Origin: an uncultured Ruminococcus sp.
GTDB lineage: Bacteria; Bacillota; Clostridia; Oscillospirales; Ruminococcaceae
Length of the DNA stretch: 8,538 nucleotides
NCBI GenBank assembly: GCA_900553335.1
Contig: USCU01000038.1
Coordinates: 1-8,538, forward strand
Direction: 5' to 3'
In this document: positions 6,008 to 8,538 of the stretch, in pieces
Numbering within the stretch: the stretch's first letter is position 1
Layout: each line of letters begins with the position of its first letter
The notes under the pieces: model-generated
Told to the model about the DNA's origin: nothing
The model's database searches: none
The model's input: only the letters and a program-made list of their open reading frames with translations
Made by a program: the position numbers and the translations under genes

Positions 6008-7297
6008 ATGAGTTATACATACGATAAATATAAATTTGAAACAATTCAGTTGCACGCAGGTCAGGAATCTCCCGATTCGGCATCGGACGCAAGAGCAGTT
6101 CCGATCTATCAGACAACTTCATACGTTTTTAAAAATTCAGCACACGCTGCTGCAAGATTCGGACTTGCAGATGCGGGAAACATTTACGGAAGGCTTACAA
6201 ACTCTACTGTAGACGCATTTGAGCAGAGAGTTGCTGCTTTAGAGGGCGGAGTCGCAGCGCTTGGAGTTGCTTCGGGAGCTGCTGCTATCACTTATACGTT
6301 TTTAAATCTTGCAGGTTCAGGTGACAACATAGTTGCTGCAAAGACAATTTACGGCGGAACGTATAACCTTTTAGAACACACTCTCCCTCAGTACGGAATC
6401 AAGACAAAGTTTGTCGATGCTGATGAAGAGGGTGCTTTTGAAAATGCAATTGATGAAAACACAAAGGCTGTGTTTATAGAAACAATAGGCAATCCAAACG
6501 CTACTCTTATAGATATTGAAAAGGTGGCGGATATCGCACACACTCACAAGATCCCGCTGGTTGTTGATTCTACATTTGCGACTCCTTACTTAGTCCGTCC
6601 TTTTGAATACGGAGCTGATATTGTAGTTCATTCTGCAACAAAGTTTATCGGCGGACACGGAACAGCTATCGGAGGAGTTATTGTTGACAGCGGTAAGTTT
6701 GATTGGGAGGCAAGCGGAAAGTTTCCGTCAATTGTCGATCCGAATCCGAGCTATCACGGAATCAGCTTTACAAAAGCTGTAGGCGCAGCTGCTTTTGTTA
6801 CAAGGATCAGAGCCATTCTTTTAAGAGATACGGGAGCAACGCTTGCACCGCTTCACGCATTTTTGTTCTTACAGGGACTGGAAACACTTTCACTGAGAGT
6901 GGAAAGGCACGTTGAAAATACTCTTAAAGTAGTTGAGTTCTTAAAGAATCATCCTAAGGTTGAGAGTGTAAATCACCCATCTCTTCCTGACAGCCCGTAT
7001 AACGAGCTGTATAAAAAGTATTTCCCGAACGGCGGAGCATCAATATTCACCTTTAATATAAAAGGCGGAGCTAAGGAAGCACAGGAGTTTATTGACAAGC
7101 TTGAGGTTTTCTCGCTTTTGGCAAATGTGGCTGACGTTAAATCTCTTGTTATCCATCCGGCATCTACCACTCATTCACAACTTAATGAGCAAGAGCTTAA
7201 GGAGCAGGGAATTAAGCCGAATACTATTCGTCTTTCAATCGGAACAGAGCATATTGACGATCTTATTGCAGACCTTAATCAGGCATTCGGCGAATAA
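6008..7297 (+). CDS. metY: O-acetylhomoserine sulfhydrylase (aminocarboxypropyltransferase)
   Basis: PLP enzyme of the Cys/Met metabolism family: O-acetyl-L-homoserine + sulfide gives L-homocysteine + acetate, the direct-sulfhydrylation route to methionine. Length 429 aa, typical of MetY and longer than MetB/MetC-type members (about 380-400). Seen: N-terminal [10 protein letters not shown] at residues 10-19, [10 protein letters not shown] at 32-41, YGR at 60-62, SGAAA at 89-93, DSTFATPYL at 187-195, and the PLP lysine K212 in [11 protein letters not shown] (208-218). The C-terminal block [14 protein letters not shown] and RLSIGTEH is intact. The ribosome binding site GAGGT (5995-5999) lies 8 bases from ATG. 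It sits behind a long structured leader with a Met-Cys mini-ORF and opposite an Rrf2 regulator, so control by sulfur amino acid supply is likely. Some homologues also use O-acetylserine. A terminator follows at 7326-7367. Confidence 0.96.
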   Translation: MSYTYDKYKFETIQLHAGQESPDSASDARAVPIYQTTSYVFKNSAHAAARFGLADAGNIYGRLTNSTVDAFEQRVAALEGGVAALGVASGAAAITYTFLNLAGSGDNIVAAKTIYGGTYNLLEHTLPQYGIKTKFVDADEEGAFENAIDENTKAVFIETIGNPNATLIDIEKVADIAHTHKIPLVVDSTFATPYLVRPFEYGADIVVHSATKFIGGHGTAIGGVIVDSGKFDWEASGKFPSIVDPNPSYHGISFTKAVGAAAFVTRIRAILLRDTGATLAPLHAFLFLQGLETLSLRVERHVENTLKVVEFLKNHPKVESVNHPSLPDSPYNELYKKYFPNGGASIFTFNIKGGAKEAQEFIDKLEVFSLLANVADVKSLVIHPASTTHSQLNEQELKEQGIKPNTIRLSIGTEHIDDLIADLNQAFGE

Positions 7298-7325
7298 GAA
7301 TCAATGTGAAATTTTTTATTAACAT

Positions 7326-7367
7326 AAAAGGCCGGACCGGACAGTATAAAATTTGGTTCGGCTTTTT
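7326..7367 (+). terminator. Intrinsic terminator after metY
   Basis: AAAAGGCCGGACC (7326-7338) pairs with GGTTCGGCTTTTT (7355-7367): 13 pairs including two G-T, with a 16-base loop, ending in five T. It lies 28 bases after the metY stop and 41 bases before the nadA start, so nadA relies on read-through or on a promoter in the short remaining gap. I see no convincing promoter there. Confidence 0.85.
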
Positions 7368-7408
7368 GATTACTACAAGAAATAAGAATATTATATGGAG
7401 GTTTAAAC

Positions 7409-8326
7409 ATGAGAGTTTCAAAGCTTCAGGAAGAAATTTTAAAACTTAAAAAAGAAAAGGATATATGTATTCTCGCACACAGCTATCAGGCAAGCGAGAT
7501 CTGTGAAATAGCAGATTTTACGGGGGATTCATATCAGCTTAGCGTAATGGCCAAAACCGCACCGCAGAAAACTGTTTTGATGTGCGGAGTAAGATTTATG
7601 GCAGAAACGGTTAAGATTCTTTCGCCCGACAAAAAGGTTATTTTGTCAAATCCTATTGCAGGCTGTCCTATGGCGGAGCAAATGGACAAGGAATTAATAA
7701 GCGCAGTTAAGGAGCAATACCCTGACTATACGGTTGTCGCATATATAAACACAACGGCGGAGCTTAAGACTGTCTGTGATGTCTGCGTTACAAGCTCAAG
7801 CGCTGTAAAGATCATAAACAATATAGACAGCGATAAGATCTTATTTATTCCGGACTGTAATCTCGGCGATTACGTCAAGAAAAAAATCCCTGAAAAAGAA
7901 ATCAAGCTTTTGCAGGGCGGTTGCCCTATACACGCAAGAGTAACGCTTACCGATGTTAAAAAAGCAAAGGAGCTTCACCCCAATGCTCTGATTTTGGTGC
8001 ACCCTGAATGTGTACCGAAGGTTGTTGAGCAAGCTGATTATGTAGGCTCTACATCGGGAATCATGAATTATGCAAAGGAGTCAAGTGAAAAAGAGTTTTT
8101 GATCGGAACGGAGATAAGCATTGCGGAGCATCTTCAATACTGCTGTCCCGATAAAAAATTCTATCCTCTTTCAAAAGACCTTATATGCCCTAATATGAAG
8201 TCAACAACATTAGTCGATGTTTACAATGCTGTTAAAGGCGATGGGGGAGAAGAGATTATCATAAGCGAAAGTCTTATAAAAGATGCAGGAAAATGTATTT
8301 TCAAAATGATTGAGCTTGGAGGATAA
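7409..8326 (+). CDS. nadA: Quinolinate synthase NadA ([4Fe-4S])
   Basis: Condenses iminoaspartate with dihydroxyacetone phosphate to quinolinate in de novo NAD synthesis. It is an oxygen-sensitive [4Fe-4S] enzyme with three repeated domains. Length 305 aa, the compact form typical of Firmicutes and Thermotoga. Seen: AHSYQ at residues 23-27 (H24, Y26), GVRFMAETVK at 60-69, AGCPMAE with the first cluster cysteine C86, YINTTAELK at 112-120, PDCNLGDYV at 148-156, HPEC with C201, GSTSGI at 213-218, IGTE at 232-235, and ICPNMK with C260. C86, C201 and C260 are the expected three cluster ligands, so the gene looks functional. The ribosome binding site GGAGGT (7397-7402) lies 6 bases from ATG. The usual partners nadB and nadC are not adjacent: metY lies before it and an Mrp-like gene after it. 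Confidence 0.97.
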   Translation: MRVSKLQEEILKLKKEKDICILAHSYQASEICEIADFTGDSYQLSVMAKTAPQKTVLMCGVRFMAETVKILSPDKKVILSNPIAGCPMAEQMDKELISAVKEQYPDYTVVAYINTTAELKTVCDVCVTSSSAVKIINNIDSDKILFIPDCNLGDYVKKKIPEKEIKLLQGGCPIHARVTLTDVKKAKELHPNALILVHPECVPKVVEQADYVGSTSGIMNYAKESSEKEFLIGTEISIAEHLQYCCPDKKFYPLSKDLICPNMKSTTLVDVYNAVKGDGGEEIIISESLIKDAGKCIFKMIELGG

Positions 8327-8349
8327 ACTTTATAATTTGCAAACCGCTT

Positions 8350-8387
8350 CTGCCCAAATGTTTCGGCAGGTACAGTTGATTTTTTTT
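8350..8387 (+). terminator. Possible weak terminator after nadA
   Basis: CTGCC (8350-8354) and GGCAG (8365-8369) form a short GC stem that may extend inward. Eight T lie at 8380-8387, but ten bases separate the stem from the T run, so this is weaker than the other two terminators in the window. The T run also overlaps the next promoter region. Confidence 0.4.
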
Positions 8388-8403
8388 AAATATGTGGTAT
8401 ACT
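8376..8403 (+). promoter_or_regulatory. Promoter of the truncated Mrp-like gene
   Basis: TTGATT (8376-8381) and TATACT (8398-8403) are 16 bases apart. A second TATACT overlaps at 8403-8408, giving a tandem -10. The start would be near 8410, about 35 bases before the ATG at 8444. Confidence 0.55.
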
Positions 8404-8443
8404 ATACTTTAGAATATTTTAAGTAATAAGGAGATTTTATAAT

Positions 8444-8490
8444 ATGGGTTGTACACATGATTGCTCTTCATGTTCAAGCGGGTGTAATTC
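8444..8490 (+). CDS. N-terminal fragment of a Cys-rich Mrp/Nbp35-like Fe-S P-loop ATPase (cut by contig end)
   Basis: Only 15 full genomic codons remain, encoding MGCTHDCSSCSSGCN, and the reading frame then runs into adapter sequence. Four cysteines at residues 3, 7, 10 and 14 (C-x3-C-x2-C-x3-C) resemble the short N-terminal cluster-binding extension of clostridial Mrp/Nbp35-type P-loop ATPases, which assemble or carry Fe-S clusters. The ribosome binding site AAGGAG (8428-8433), 10 bases before ATG, and the promoter at 8376-8403 support a real start. The P-loop itself is outside the contig, so the family assignment is tentative; another small Cys-rich protein is possible. Its place after the Fe-S enzyme NadA fits the assignment. 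Truncation is technical, not a biological pseudogene. Confidence 0.6.
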
Positions 8491-8538
8491 CTGTCTCTTA
8501 TACACATCTCCGAGCCCACGAGACAAGAGGCAATCTCG
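8491..8538 (+). other. Illumina Nextera adapter contamination (Tn5 mosaic end, index, P7 start)
   Basis: The 19-base Tn5 mosaic end in the Nextera orientation occupies 8491-8509 (CTGTCTCTTATACACATCT). It is followed by the read-2 transposase adapter remainder at 8510-8524 (CCGAGCCCACGAGAC), an 8-base index AAGAGGCA at 8525-8532 (from memory, the Nextera i7 index N711), and ATCTCG at 8533-8538, the first bases of the P7 adapter. These parts are adjacent and in library order, so this is untrimmed adapter at a contig end, not organism DNA. Confidence 0.98.

Noticed and set aside
7389..7394. TATTAT as a nadA promoter -10
   Set aside because: It lies only two bases before the nadA ribosome binding site, so transcription would start within or after that site; no matching -35 is present.
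8491..8509. Tn5/IS50 mosaic end as a biological transposon terminus
   Set aside because: It is followed directly by the Nextera read-2 adapter, an index and P7 sequence, so it comes from library preparation.

Overview
The window looks like one contig from an AT-rich member of the Clostridia (Bacillota), possibly a gut Oscillospiraceae/Lachnospiraceae-type organism. This is inferred from strong GGAGG-type ribosome binding sites, TTG starts, protein style and gene order; no rRNA or marker search was possible. It is probably a metagenome or draft-assembly contig, because its last 48 bases are Illumina Nextera adapter sequence rather than genome.

Layout. Positions 58-4953 (+) hold a tightly packed run of five genes: fhs (formate-tetrahydrofolate ligase), tsaE and tsaB (t6A tRNA modification), proB and proA (proline synthesis). 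Gaps are 0-32 bases, with one 20-base overlap. The run ends at a bidirectional terminator (4959-5005) shared with a convergent Rrf2-family regulator (5009-5437, -). A 570-base intergenic region (5438-6007) follows. It carries two divergent sigma-A-type promoters, a 20-codon leader ORF ending in Arg-Met-Cys-Ile, and a GC-rich stretch of strong hairpins leading to metY (O-acetylhomoserine sulfhydrylase, 6008-7297). After a terminator come nadA (quinolinate synthase, 7409-8326), a weaker terminator, a promoter, and the first 15-16 codons of a Cys-rich Mrp/Nbp35-like Fe-S P-loop ATPase, cut off by the adapter at 8491.

How the genes fit together. The first cluster is housekeeping: one-carbon metabolism, t6A37 modification and proline synthesis. 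The second half has a sulfur and Fe-S theme. It contains a regulator with three cysteines placed like the cluster ligands of IscR, a homocysteine-forming sulfhydrylase, a [4Fe-4S] enzyme (NadA) and the start of a probable Fe-S carrier.

The most interesting part is the metY leader (about 5636-6007). A well-expressed mini-ORF has consecutive Met and Cys codons just before its stop. Those codons lie inside a predicted stem, and further hairpins downstream have mutually exclusive pairings that could reach the metY ribosome binding site. It matches no riboswitch class that I recognise and may be an undescribed Met/Cys-responsive leader-peptide switch. That function is inference; the ORF, promoter and hairpins are visible in the sequence.
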